Assembly: GCA_963822215.1 (NCBI GenBank)
Contig: CAWGGX010000007.1
Coordinates: 868,001-932,000, forward strand
Length of the DNA stretch: 64,000 bases
Direction: 5' to 3'
From: Roseiarcus sp963822215
GTDB lineage: Bacteria; Pseudomonadota; Alphaproteobacteria; Rhizobiales; Beijerinckiaceae
In this document: piece after piece, positions 35,355-42,720 of the stretch
How positions within the stretch are numbered: position 1 is the stretch's first letter
How the letters are laid out: each line of letters starts with the position of its first letter
The notes under the pieces: generated by a model
What the model was told of the DNA's origin: nothing
Seen by the model: the letters and a program-made list of their open reading frames with translations, nothing else
The model's database searches: none
Position numbers and translations under genes: made by a program

Positions 35355-36664
35355 GGCTGCTCGCTCAATTGAGTGGGTAAGGCTGGTTTTGGGTTGGCTT
35401 GGGGAGCGATTGGTTGGGATCGAGTTTATCGTGGGGCGATGCGAGACACCGATCTTTTCCAGTTGGCCCTTGGGTTGAAGTCGCCTTGGATGGTGACGCG
35501 AGCCGAGTTTGCGATCTCGGATGGCCAGCTCGATTTGTACGTGGATTTTGGGCGCGGGAGCCGGTTCGCCTGCGCGGAGTGCGGCGGCGAGGGTTGCGCG
35601 GTTCACGACACGAAGGACGAGACGTGGCGGCATCTGGACTTCTTCCAGCATCGCACGCTGTTGCACGCTCGTGTGCCGCGCGTGCGCTGTCCGAAATGCG
35701 GAGTGCGCAAGGCCGCCACGCCATGGGCTCGAGCGGGTTCCGGGTTCACGTTGTTGTTCGAGGCCTACGTGCTGGCGCTGGCCAAGGCGATGCCGATCGC
35801 GAATGCGGCCAAGCGGCTCGGCGAGCACGACACGCGCTTGTGGCGGATCGTCGACCATTCCGTGTGGCAGGCGGTGGAGGCGCTGGATTTGTCTGAGGTG
35901 CGGCGCATCGCCGCCGACGAAACCTCGGCGCGGCGCGGCCACGATTACATCAGCCTGTTCGTCGACATGGCGCAGCGCAAAGTCGTCTACGTGGCCGACG
36001 GCAAGGACGCCGCGACGGTGAAGGAATTCGCCGATTTCCTGGAGGCGCATGGCGGCAAGCGCGAGGCGGTCACCGACGCCAGCATCGACATGGGGGCGGC
36101 GTTCGAAGCGGGGATCAAGGCGAATTTCGACAACGCCGAGATCACGTTCGACAAGTTCCACGTCATCAAACTCGCCAACGAGGCCGTCGACGAAGTGCGG
36201 CGTCAGGAGGCGAAGAATAATTTCCAGATCAAGGGCCGGCGCTACATCTTCCTGAAGAACGTCGATCATCTGACGCTGGAGGAAAAGGAGGCGCTGTCTC
36301 GATTGGAAGCGCTGAACCTGGACACGATCCAGGCGATGCAAATCCGCATGAACCTGCAACAGCTGTTCACGATGGACGCCAAGACCGCCCGACGCTTCCT
36401 CGATCGCTGGAACACCTGGGTTCAGGTCTGCGATCTCGGCCCGATGAAACGATTGGCCAAGACGATCATGGCCAAGGCCGAGGGCATTCTCAGATCAATC
36501 GCCACCGGCCTTTCCAACGGCGTCCTCGAAGCCATCAACGGCAACGTCCAGGCCGCCAAGCGCAAGGCCAAAGGCTACCGGACCAAGCGAAATCTCAAAG
36601 CCATCGTCTACCCCATCGCCGGAGACGTCCTGGCCAATTCACCCACTTGAAATAGCGACGAGCC
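35355..36664 (+). mobile_element. ISL3-family insertion sequence, complete
   Basis: 1,310 bases. The left end GGCTGCTCGCT and the reverse complement of the right end GGCTCGTCGCT match at 9 of 11 bases, and both continue after seven bases with GTGGGT. Perfect 8-base direct repeats (AGCAAACC) flank it, as expected for ISL3 transposition. The single transposase gene is intact, so the insertion is probably recent. It lies 22 bases downstream of the second Hsp70 gene and does not break it. Confidence 0.93.
35439..36650 (+). CDS. ISL3 family transposase
   Basis: A 403-residue DDE transposase. The N-terminal zinc finger is CAECGGEGCAVHDT with a later RCPKCG. The first catalytic region is RRIAADETSARRGHDYISLFVD, the second FDKFHVIKLANEAVDEVRRQE, and the end is SNGVLEAINGNVQAAKRKAKGY, all typical of the family. 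Start 35439 is used because MRDTDLFQLALGL matches the family N-terminus; a frame from 35373 would begin inside the left end of the element. Confidence 0.93.
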   Translation: MRDTDLFQLALGLKSPWMVTRAEFAISDGQLDLYVDFGRGSRFACAECGGEGCAVHDTKDETWRHLDFFQHRTLLHARVPRVRCPKCGVRKAATPWARAGSGFTLLFEAYVLALAKAMPIANAAKRLGEHDTRLWRIVDHSVWQAVEALDLSEVRRIAADETSARRGHDYISLFVDMAQRKVVYVADGKDAATVKEFADFLEAHGGKREAVTDASIDMGAAFEAGIKANFDNAEITFDKFHVIKLANEAVDEVRRQEAKNNFQIKGRRYIFLKNVDHLTLEEKEALSRLEALNLDTIQAMQIRMNLQQLFTMDAKTARRFLDRWNTWVQVCDLGPMKRLAKTIMAKAEGILRSIATGLSNGVLEAINGNVQAAKRKAKGYRTKRNLKAIVYPIAGDVLANSPT

Positions 36665-36672
36665 AGCAAACC
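36665..36672. repeat. Right target-site duplication of the ISL3 element
   Basis: AGCAAACC immediately after the right end of the element, identical to 35347–35354. Confidence 0.9.
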
Positions 36673-36926
36673 TCCGCAATTCCTAGCGCTTATCCACGCC
36701 GCTGGCGAATGGCCGCGGTTGGCGCTTCCGTCGCGTTCCGCCATCGACCGCAATCCCGCGGAAACCGCCCGTTCGTGAGATCGACCTCGAAGGATGCTCA
36801 GGGTCGACTGACGTTCCGTCGATCGCGGACGAGTGACGTCGTGAGGCGGGAAACGATGCAGCCTTTCGCCTTGGTTTCTCGGCGCCATCCAAGTGGCCAA
36901 GCCGACAGATGCGGAAACACCGCGTC

Positions 36927-36949
36927 ATGGCCGGGCTTGTCCCGGCCAT
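36927..36949. repeat. Extragenic palindrome, copy 1
   Basis: ATGGCCGGG, five-base loop CTTGT, then CCCGGCCAT: a perfect 9-base-pair hairpin. This is a REP-like unit abundant in Rhizobiales genomes. Confidence 0.8.
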
Positions 36950-37035
36950 CCACGCGAACACCGCCTCTTCTCGATAGCCGCGGATAGAAGTGGATTATCT
37001 CGAACCGTGTCCCAAAAGACGCCGGCGCTACGTTG

Positions 37036-37058
37036 ATGGCCGGGACAAGCCCGGCCAT
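37036..37058. repeat. Extragenic palindrome, copy 2 (inverted)
   Basis: The exact reverse complement of copy 1, with loop ACAAG. The two units face each other 86 bases apart and could also pair as long arms. Confidence 0.8.
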
Positions 37059-37221
37059 GCCGGATGGGTCGGCCTCCTTGAATGGTCCGAGTCGGCCGGC
37101 GATCAACAGATAATGCCATAAGAGCCGCCAGACTAATTCTGACTTTTAGACATTTGTTTGACTATGTTCCCTATATGTGCTAGTCCTATAAGGATCAACG
37201 GAAGATTGAAGGAGTTCTTGA

Positions 37222-37608
37222 GTGTCCGCAGCCCGTGCTCCCGACGCCGCCCAAGATTCTCCCGCCGGCGCCGCCGCGCGGGGCCTGACGCCTGCCTCGG
37301 CGCGGCTTCCGGCGGGCCCGGAAAACTTTTGGGCCCCTTTCGCCCGTAACCCATTGATAAGTCCAGATTCGCGGAAATTTTTTGCAGATTTTGGAAACGG
37401 ATTGAAATTTTTGGAAGCCTTTTTGGAAGGAAATCGAAGCCTTTGGCAGGAAAGTGAAGGAAATGGAATCGCCCGCAGCGGCCACCCGCCCACCTCGCTC
37501 GAGGAGCGGGGTCGTGGACGACGCGTCTCGAAGGGCGCTCCAGCGCGCGCCGAGATCAGCGCTCCCTGGAACATCTTTGGAGACGCGATGCCTCCCATCG
37601 CTCCTTGA
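37222..37608 (+). CDS. Hypothetical protein
   Basis: A 128-residue frame starting with GTG, seven bases after AAGGAG. After an Ala-rich lead comes a more ordered stretch (ENFWAPFARNPLISPDSRKFFADFGNGLKFLEAFLEGN) with aromatic residues. No family is recognised. The AT-rich codons in its middle differ from neighbouring genes. It could be a phasin-like or secreted granule protein, but this is a guess. Confidence 0.4.
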   Translation: MSAARAPDAAQDSPAGAAARGLTPASARLPAGPENFWAPFARNPLISPDSRKFFADFGNGLKFLEAFLEGNRSLWQESEGNGIARSGHPPTSLEERGRGRRVSKGAPARAEISAPWNIFGDAMPPIAP

Positions 37609-37649
37609 GGCATGAGGGTGATGCGCGAGCCGGCTCTCCCGGCCGTTAC

Positions 37650-38189
37650 ATGCACCCGGAAAACTTGCCGCAAGACCTTGAAAAGATTGAATCCGCGCCC
37701 GGCGTCGCGACGGACCCGGAGATGTCGGGCGGCGCAGACGCCGCGCGAGAGCAGGGCTGCGCATTCGCCCGCCCCAAGCCCCGGCAGATCTTCGACGCCC
37801 TCCATGCGGCGCCGAACGATCGCCCGCAAAACCTGCCGCAAGGCCCTGAAAAGATTGAATCCGCGCCCAGGGACGGGTGGCCCGCCGAAGCGTCAGCGTC
37901 GGGAGCAGCGCCTGTCGTCAGCTCCGCTGTCCCGAGCCCGATCGACGGCGGACGCCCAAACCTCAGGGCGATGCCCAACGGCGTGGCGCCCGCCGAAAGT
38001 GCGAGCGGCGGAGGGCGCCGAGCGGCGACCCCTCTCGTTGGCGTCGGTTGCGCCATTTTATGTGCCATCATCGGCAGGACCATCGCCAGGACGGAACCTT
38101 CCTGCTTGCGGCCCCGCCATAGCGTCGATTCGCCTAGAGGCTGTCCGTTTTACGGGAGACGTGGGCGGATTCGGATCGCGTTTCCTTGA
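37650..38189 (+). CDS. Hypothetical Pro/Ala-rich protein with two internal repeats
   Basis: A 179-residue frame in which PENLPQDLEKIESAP and PQNLPQGPEKIESAP occur as two units, encoded by near-identical stretches at 37661–37701 and 37828–37868. A later hydrophobic segment (PLVGVGCAILCAIIGRTIA) could be a membrane anchor. The frame overlaps the end of the DUF1003 gene on the other strand by 56 bases, so its true C-terminus is uncertain. Confidence 0.33.
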   Translation: MHPENLPQDLEKIESAPGVATDPEMSGGADAAREQGCAFARPKPRQIFDALHAAPNDRPQNLPQGPEKIESAPRDGWPAEASASGAAPVVSSAVPSPIDGGRPNLRAMPNGVAPAESASGGGRRAATPLVGVGCAILCAIIGRTIARTEPSCLRPRHSVDSPRGCPFYGRRGRIRIAFP

Positions 38190-38700
38190 TAGCGTCAATC
38201 ACCGACCGAGGATCCGCCGGTTGGGACATCGCTTCGGCCAGGTCGTCGACCCGATCGTGGAGGTGCGGGCTGTCTTGCCGAAGCTCCTCGATCAACGCGA
38301 CCACCTTGGCGATCTTTTGCTCACTCAGGATCGTCAACTCCAGATTGAGCAGTTCCCGGCGCTGAGTCAGGCGATCGTCTCCTTTTTGCGTCGTGAGGAT
38401 CAGGATGACCAAATAGAGGGACGCCAGCGACGCCGCGCCCGCCAGCCATGCGAAGGGAGGCGGGTCGAGCGCGCGATAACCAAGAGCCGCGGCCAAGCCG
38501 TTCAGACCCATCCAGCCGACAACGAAGACCGTCAGCGCCGCGATGAAGTTGGCGCTGTCCAAGCGCGATGTGATGCGGTCGACGACGCGTTGATGATGGG
38601 TGGCGTTCGCATGATGGTCGGCGTCGAGCCCGGCGATCGACTGGATCGTTTCTTCGATATGGATCGGCGGGATCGACGAAGCGGCGTCCGTTTCAGGCAC
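38134..38700 (-). CDS. DUF1003 family membrane protein
   Basis: A 188-residue protein starting with GTG, preceded by AGAGGACGG. HHQRVVDRITSRLDSANFIAALTVFVVGWMGLN is the DUF1003 entry with the first membrane span. A second span (FAWLAGAASLASLYLVILILTTQ) is followed by a long cytoplasmic helix with LEL and RQDSPHLHDRVDDL. The family is widespread in bacteria and its function is not known. Confidence 0.87.
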   Translation of the reverse strand: MPETDAASSIPPIHIEETIQSIAGLDADHHANATHHQRVVDRITSRLDSANFIAALTVFVVGWMGLNGLAAALGYRALDPPPFAWLAGAASLASLYLVILILTTQKGDDRLTQRRELLNLELTILSEQKIAKVVALIEELRQDSPHLHDRVDDLAEAMSQPADPRSVIDAIKETRSESAHVSRKTDSL

Positions 38701-38900
38701 TGGCCGTCCTCTGCAAAAAGCGCAGCGCGTTCCGCTCGGATCCCGTCGCCGAGACTCGAAGCGGACCGCGCCGGTCGCGGCGGCGCGCGCATCGGAGATC
38801 GGCGCGCGCCGTATTCAGCGAGCGCCGGTGGATGCAGACGCCCCCAGGCCGGTGAACCCCGGGCCCCGATGACGCCCTCGCGCCGTGCGCCGCCGATCGA

Positions 38901-39155
38901 TCAGTATTGAACGTAGTGATGGTGGTAGTGATGATAGGCGTAGCCGCGATGATAGCTTCTGTGATTGGTGACGGAATTCCCGATTGCCGCACCGCCGACG
39001 CCGCCGACAACCGCCCCGACCGGGCCGCCGACAACAGCCCCGGCAACCGCGCCCCCGACCGCGCCAGTGACCAGGCCGTTTTGGTCGGCAAGGGCGATCT
39101 GGGATGACGCGCAGAGCAGTAGCGCGGCTGTGAAAACAAGACTCATTCGTGACAT
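38901..39155 (-). CDS. Glycine-zipper exported protein
   Basis: An 84-residue protein with a signal peptide (MSRMSLVFTAALLLCASSQIALA), a glycine zipper (GAVGGAVAGAVVGGPVGAVVGGVGGAAIG) and a His/Tyr-rich tail with runs of HH. The zipper is nearly identical to that of the gene at 29191–29481. A motif copy lies 75 bases upstream, pointing toward it. Confidence 0.8.
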   Translation of the reverse strand: MSRMSLVFTAALLLCASSQIALADQNGLVTGAVGGAVAGAVVGGPVGAVVGGVGGAAIGNSVTNHRSYHRGYAYHHYHHHYVQY

Positions 39156-39229
39156 AGAAACCTCCTGCTAGGCGGCAACGCGCCGTCGCTCCTGGGCAGT
39201 TAGTCGCGACCCGGTCCGAACGGTAAGCG

Positions 39230-39243
39230 TCGGAATCTACTCA
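39230..39243 (-). promoter_or_regulatory. Island motif copy 8 (TGAGTAGATTCCGA)
   Basis: One base off consensus, on the minus strand, 75 bases upstream of the glycine-zipper gene and pointing at it. It forms an outward pair with copy 9. Confidence 0.6.
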
Positions 39244-39357
39244 GGGCCGGCCCAATGCAGTGGACCCTCTGGGCGCCAATAATCGATATTTTGGTCATTC
39301 TTTCTGGCGACCAATCCGGCCTGCGATCGCAAGCGCTTCATATTGACTGGCGCGATA

Positions 39358-39371
39358 TAGGTAGTTTCCGA
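39358..39371 (+). promoter_or_regulatory. Island motif copy 9 (TAGGTAGTTTCCGA)
   Basis: Two bases off consensus at the 5' end, on the plus strand, about 100 bases upstream of the 28-residue gene. It overlaps a possible –10 (GATATAG) of a promoter whose TTGACT box is at 39342. Confidence 0.5.
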
Positions 39372-39470
39372 GCCTATGACAGCGTCGATTTGCCGAATAT
39401 ACGACATCCGAAAGCGGCAGGCGCATACACTCTGGCGCACGTCGCGGAGTAACTTAGGAAGGGCACAGCA

Positions 39471-39557
39471 ATGGACACGAATACGTTATTGATCATTCTC
39501 GTCGTGATATTCTTATGCGGCGGGTTCGGGTTCTATGGCCGGGGACGTTGGTTCTGA
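39471..39557 (+). CDS. Tiny hydrophobic membrane peptide
   Basis: A 28-residue protein, MDTNTLLIILVVIFLCGGFG followed by FYGRGRWF. It is one membrane helix ending in a Gly/Arg/aromatic tail. AGGAAGG sits nine bases before the ATG. Peptides of this layout are conserved in Rhizobiales beside stress genes. It faces away from the glycine-zipper gene, sharing a divergent promoter region with motif copies 8 and 9. Confidence 0.65.
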   Translation: MDTNTLLIILVVIFLCGGFGFYGRGRWF

Positions 39558-39617
39558 AACGACGCCGCGCCCCCCCTGTAGCGGCGGGATTTTCGGACAT
39601 GGTGCGCGATCGACAGC

Positions 39618-40049
39618 TTGCGGTCGCCCCATGAACAGCCCCCGGCTTTACCAGCATGGCGTCGGCGGCTTGAACGCAAGGCGGCGCCACCTCACAGGTC
39701 TGAAGGATTTCCAGTCACGGCCAACAGGACCGTTGAGCAGATTGTCAATACCAGCGCCGACGCGCTAAACGAGAGCGGCAACGTTTCGAGAGACGCCCTT
39801 CAGGAATTGGCCAAGGCGTATCAGGATTTGGCGTCCAAGAACACAAAGACAGTGACCGCCGCCATTCGGGCGCTCGCCGCGGTGAAGAGCCCCCCAGAGT
39901 TCATCGAATTGCAGCAGAAGCAAATCCGGCAGGGCGTTCTTGACACGCTCAGCGGCAACCAACGGCTCGGCCAATTGACAGCTGCGGTCGTCGCCTCAGC
40001 ATTCAGACCTGCGAGGAAGCAGATCGAGGCTGTGCAGAAGATCGAGTAG
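39618..40049 (+). CDS. Phasin family protein (start uncertain)
   Basis: The conserved part begins near 39717 and runs about 110 residues: ANRTVEQIVNTSADALNES, ELAKAYQDLASKNTKTVTAAIRALAAVKSPPEFIELQQKQ and a late FRPARKQIEAVQKIE. This is the helical phasin domain of proteins that coat polyhydroxyalkanoate granules. No ATG, GTG or TTG lies in frame at the expected start; the only in-frame option is TTG at 39618. GAAGGA precedes a GTC at about 39712. The start codon may have been lost by mutation. Confidence 0.6.
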   Translation: MRSPHEQPPALPAWRRRLERKAAPPHRSEGFPVTANRTVEQIVNTSADALNESGNVSRDALQELAKAYQDLASKNTKTVTAAIRALAAVKSPPEFIELQQKQIRQGVLDTLSGNQRLGQLTAAVVASAFRPARKQIEAVQKIE

Positions 40050-40346
40050 TCGAGCAACTCGTCGCTTGCTTCGATTCAGCCCTACACCGCTCGCAGTGTG
40101 AGGATTCCGGTTCCTTTGGACGGTGCTTGTTTGAAAAGACTATTCGCGCAGGAACGTGGTCGACAGTCGCAGACGCGAGCATTCCACCGCGAAAGCAACG
40201 GCGCTTCACCGCAAGACCAACAAAATGGGATGGTCCGCGAGAGGCCCCTCCGTCGCAATCCGCTTCCGCTTGCTCTCTCCAATTTCTCTGAACGGCCGGT
40301 TGGTGGCGTGTTGCCCTATTTGCATACGCCGACAAACTTTAGCTTT
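40050..40346. other. Intergenic region, nothing recognised
   Basis: About 300 bases between the phasin gene and the transposase remnant. No coding frame with a family match was found. Confidence 0.4.
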
Positions 40347-40553
40347 ATAATCCCGGTGCGACTCGATCCGGCCGGAGCGGCGGTCGCCGCCAGACGGCGC
40401 CGGCGAAATCTCGCCCGTGGTCGTGAACCGCTTCACCCAGCGCACCGCGCTCGCTACGCTCACTTTGAAATGCGCGGCCGCCTGATTGCGCGACAACCCG
40501 CCCAAGACCACCGCCTCAACCACACGCTTGCGAAGATCGTCGGAAAGAGCGAT
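40347..40553 (-). pseudogene. N-terminal fragment of an IS630-family transposase
   Basis: The frame encodes IALSDDLRKRVVEAVVLGGLSRNQAAAHFKVSVASAVRWVKRF and PAPSGGDRRSGRIESHRDY, the helix-turn-helix part of IS630 transposases. Similarity ends after HRDY, and no DDE domain follows in any frame. No ATG is present at the expected start. It is a decayed insertion-sequence fragment. Confidence 0.82.
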
Positions 40554-40660
40554 CCCCGCCGCCTCCTTGTCGCGGCGCGGATGATCAATCAGAAACTAAC
40601 CAATTCGAGAGCGCGCTTTGCTCGCGGAATTTGCCGGAATGACCGAAGAGGAGATCGCCA

Positions 40661-40996
40661 ATGTCTGAGAGCCACGCCCAAAGGCGGCGATCGGGCGCAG
40701 ACGAACCCGCCGCCGCGGCCACGCCCACGACAGGCAACGTCGGCTATTCCGACATCGGCGCGCCCCACAACACGGCCAAGAAACTACTCGACGTGCGCGA
40801 TCAACTCGACCGGGTCTTCCATCTGCTCGAAGCCGCATCCATGGCCGCGGGCGAATTGACTGTCGAATTCCAAGGCCCGGTGAAGGCGGTCATTGGGGCC
40901 GCGTATAACGAACTCAATGAGGCGCACGATTCCCTGGACAGCGTGTGTCTTCAGCTAGGGGAGGGCGCCGTCGCCGCGAGGGACGCAGCGGCTTAA
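40661..40996 (+). CDS. Hypothetical small helical protein
   Basis: A 111-residue protein preceded by GAGGAGA. After a disordered lead come two helical stretches (AKKLLDVRDQLDRVFHLLEAASMAAGEL and AYNELNEAHDSLDSVCLQLGEGAVAARDAAA). The second half resembles small four-helix or coiled-coil proteins of unknown role. A good terminator follows 24 bases after the stop, which supports it as a real transcription unit. Confidence 0.6.
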   Translation: MSESHAQRRRSGADEPAAAATPTTGNVGYSDIGAPHNTAKKLLDVRDQLDRVFHLLEAASMAAGELTVEFQGPVKAVIGAAYNELNEAHDSLDSVCLQLGEGAVAARDAAA

Positions 40997-41020
40997 CCCT
41001 CTTCGCCATGAATACATGAC

Positions 41021-41050
41021 GGCCGTCGGGCGACCCGGTGGCCTTTTCGT
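41021..41050 (+). terminator. Rho-independent terminator
   Basis: GGCCGTCGGG, loop CGA, CCCGGTGGCC: a 10-base-pair stem with two G·U pairs, followed by TTTTCGTTT. It lies just downstream of the gene ending at 40996. Confidence 0.75.
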
Positions 41051-41128
41051 TTGGAAGCCCCATTGAGACTCGCTGTTAACTGTGTGAATATTGCCTTGCT
41101 GCGGGGGAGGACAGCGAAAGCAAGAAAA

Positions 41129-41329
41129 ATGGCGGGTAGCGTGCCAGGGACTAAGGCTGACAAGAATAATTCCTGCCATCCAAGGAAGCTCGGGCGCCAG
41201 TCGACTTCCGACCGCCCGGATCCCCAGGAAGGGGTTCGCCTCATAAAGGCACTTCTGGCGATTGATGATGCCGAAGCGCGCCGGACGCTCATTGAGCTCG
41301 CGGAGGCCCTTGCGCGGCGGAAGGCGTAA
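41129..41329 (+). CDS. Hypothetical small protein
   Basis: A 66-residue frame whose second half (QEGVRLIKALLAIDDAEARRTLIELAEALARRK) resembles the C-terminal helix pair of small phage-type XRE regulators, but no DNA-binding domain is present. The start is uncertain; 41051 is also possible. It may be a remnant of a regulator. Confidence 0.38.
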   Translation: MAGSVPGTKADKNNSCHPRKLGRQSTSDRPDPQEGVRLIKALLAIDDAEARRTLIELAEALARRKA

Positions 41330-41840
41330 GCTCAAAGCCCGACGCCGACCCGTCAGACCTGCCCCGGGCGCTCGCCTTGAAGGCGCGCACGGACTTCCGC
41401 CTCAGACATGTGTGTCCAGAGGTTGCACGTTCGACGGTGCCTCGATGTTGACCAGATGTTCCTCTTATGATCTCCCCATATCCGGGTGTTGGCGATCGCG
41501 CGCTTGGCGGGTATCCCGTTCTTGAGACGGAAGGGAAATCTTGGGCTTGTCCCCGGCCCAGCGCAAAGCGCGCCCTTCCGTTCAGTCGGCGGTCGCGCAT
41601 TTCCCCAGCGTGACCAGGACGACATACGGCGGCAGGTCCTCCTCGTCCCCAAAGAGGACCTGCCGCCATTCGTTTGGGTAGACGGCGGCGCCTGCCAAAC
41701 TCCCCACCCCCGGAGCGCATCCCCATGCGACCCGAGCAGGTTGCCGCCGTCTAAACGGGACATTAAGCAAAGTTAATGTTGACGGTCAATCACGATTCAC
41801 GGCTCTCGCTTTTGTTCTTTGTCTGTTCTATTCTTCCGCC
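41330..41840. other. Intergenic region with a long hairpin
   Basis: About 510 bases. It holds the 14-base-pair hairpin listed separately. On the minus strand a short frame to 41582 contains YPNEWRQVLFGDEEDLPPYVVLVTLGKC, which looks protein-like but has no recognised family; it may be a decayed gene end. Confidence 0.4.
41628..41667. repeat. Perfect 14-base-pair hairpin
   Basis: GGCGGCAGGTCCTC at 41628–41641 and its exact reverse complement at 41654–41667, with a 12-base loop. No T-run follows on the plus strand, so it is not a simple terminator. Confidence 0.75.
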
Positions 41841-42068
41841 ATGACCGACGCCGACAAGCCCACTCCCGCCGACCGTTCCGACCTCGCGGACGCGCTCGCG
41901 TTCGCCTTGCGCTACCAGGGCCGCAAGCGCGTCCACAACGCCGACGAGATCATGGCCGAGATCGTCGCCAAACGACCTGTCGACCGTTTGGAGCGCGCCG
42001 GCTTCGTCATCATGAAGCGACCGCCTGCCGTGGGCGGGGCGCCACTGGCGCACGGATTTGAGGGGTGA
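41841..42068 (+). CDS. Conserved hypothetical protein
   Basis: A 75-residue protein with DLADALAFALRYQGRKRVHNADEIMAEIVAKRPVDRLERAGFVIMKRPP. This block resembles a short protein conserved in Rhizobiales and of unknown function. It has no membrane span or signal. The gene has no clear ribosome binding site; the start follows family length. Confidence 0.62.
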   Translation: MTDADKPTPADRSDLADALAFALRYQGRKRVHNADEIMAEIVAKRPVDRLERAGFVIMKRPPAVGGAPLAHGFEG

Positions 42069-42143
42069 GCGAGCGAAGGCTCGGCGGAGGCGTGAGTATA
42101 ACTACGCACTTGCATTGCCCTCAGTTGGGGCCGAACGTGCGTC

Positions 42144-42377
42144 ATGGAAATGACATGGCGCGTTCAATACAGCGTCAAAGGGGCTGACATCCTGGCTCGC
42201 TTTCCGACGCCGGAGTCGGCAATCGAGGGCGCGTGTCAATTTATTGATTGCGGCCATGAGGTGACAGCCATCGGGATCGGAGCCAACTCCGACGATTCGA
42301 TTTCGAGTGCGGAAATCGCCAGAATCTATGCGATTTTGGCGCGAGCGAGAAAACCCACGCTCCGGTTTTCGAACTGA
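42144..42377 (+). CDS. Hypothetical protein
   Basis: A 77-residue protein, MEMTWRVQYSVKGADILARF, FIDCGHEVTAIGIG and EIARIYAILARAR. The pattern of a short beta-rich start and a C-terminal helix recurs in small Rhizobiales proteins of unknown role. It stands alone between two intergenic stretches. Confidence 0.5.
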   Translation: MEMTWRVQYSVKGADILARFPTPESAIEGACQFIDCGHEVTAIGIGANSDDSISSAEIARIYAILARARKPTLRFSN

Positions 42378-42453
42378 AACACCGACGAGTCCTTTTCCTC
42401 TTTGATCCGCTGCTCGCACGCTCGCGCGCCGGCTTTCGTGGAAATGACTACCC

Positions 42454-42720
42454 ATGATGCTGCGATGGCTCCGACGTCGCCAGGAAGCCCGCCGGCTAGC
42501 GCAAGCCGACGCCGAGGCTCTTATCCGCCGACCATGGCGACAAAGCCTATGCCGAGGCCCGCAGGCGCGAGCGTGGCATGGTCCTGCTCGACGGGACGAC
42601 GCACGCCGGCCGGGCGCCAGAGCACTAGCGCGACGCGCGTCGCGCTAGTGGTGGCGAAGATGACGGGCAAGCGGGTCGGCGTCGACGCCGCGACGCGCAT
42701 GTGGAGAGAAGCCGACTTCT
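42454..42720 (+). pseudogene. Frameshifted small conserved gene
   Basis: Three reading frames together give one recognisable small protein: MLRWLRRRQEARRLAQADAEALIR in the first; HGDKAYAEARRRERGMVLLDGTTHAGRAPEH then stop in a second; RVALVVAKMTGKRVGVDAATRMW in a third. The order and spacing suit one ancestral protein of about 90 residues. The second break coincides with a perfect palindrome at 42623–42650. Confidence 0.6.
42623..42650. repeat. Perfect 28-base palindrome
   Basis: CACTAGCGCGACGC followed without spacer by its reverse complement. It contains the TAG that ends one frame of the pseudogene and the point where the next frame begins. Confidence 0.8.

Larger units (their letters stand above)
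36673..37221. other. Intergenic region with extragenic palindromes
   Basis: About 550 bases without a convincing gene. It contains two perfect inverted copies of a 23-base palindromic repeat (listed separately). Near the end an AT-richer stretch leads to a ribosome binding site for the next frame. Confidence 0.55.
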
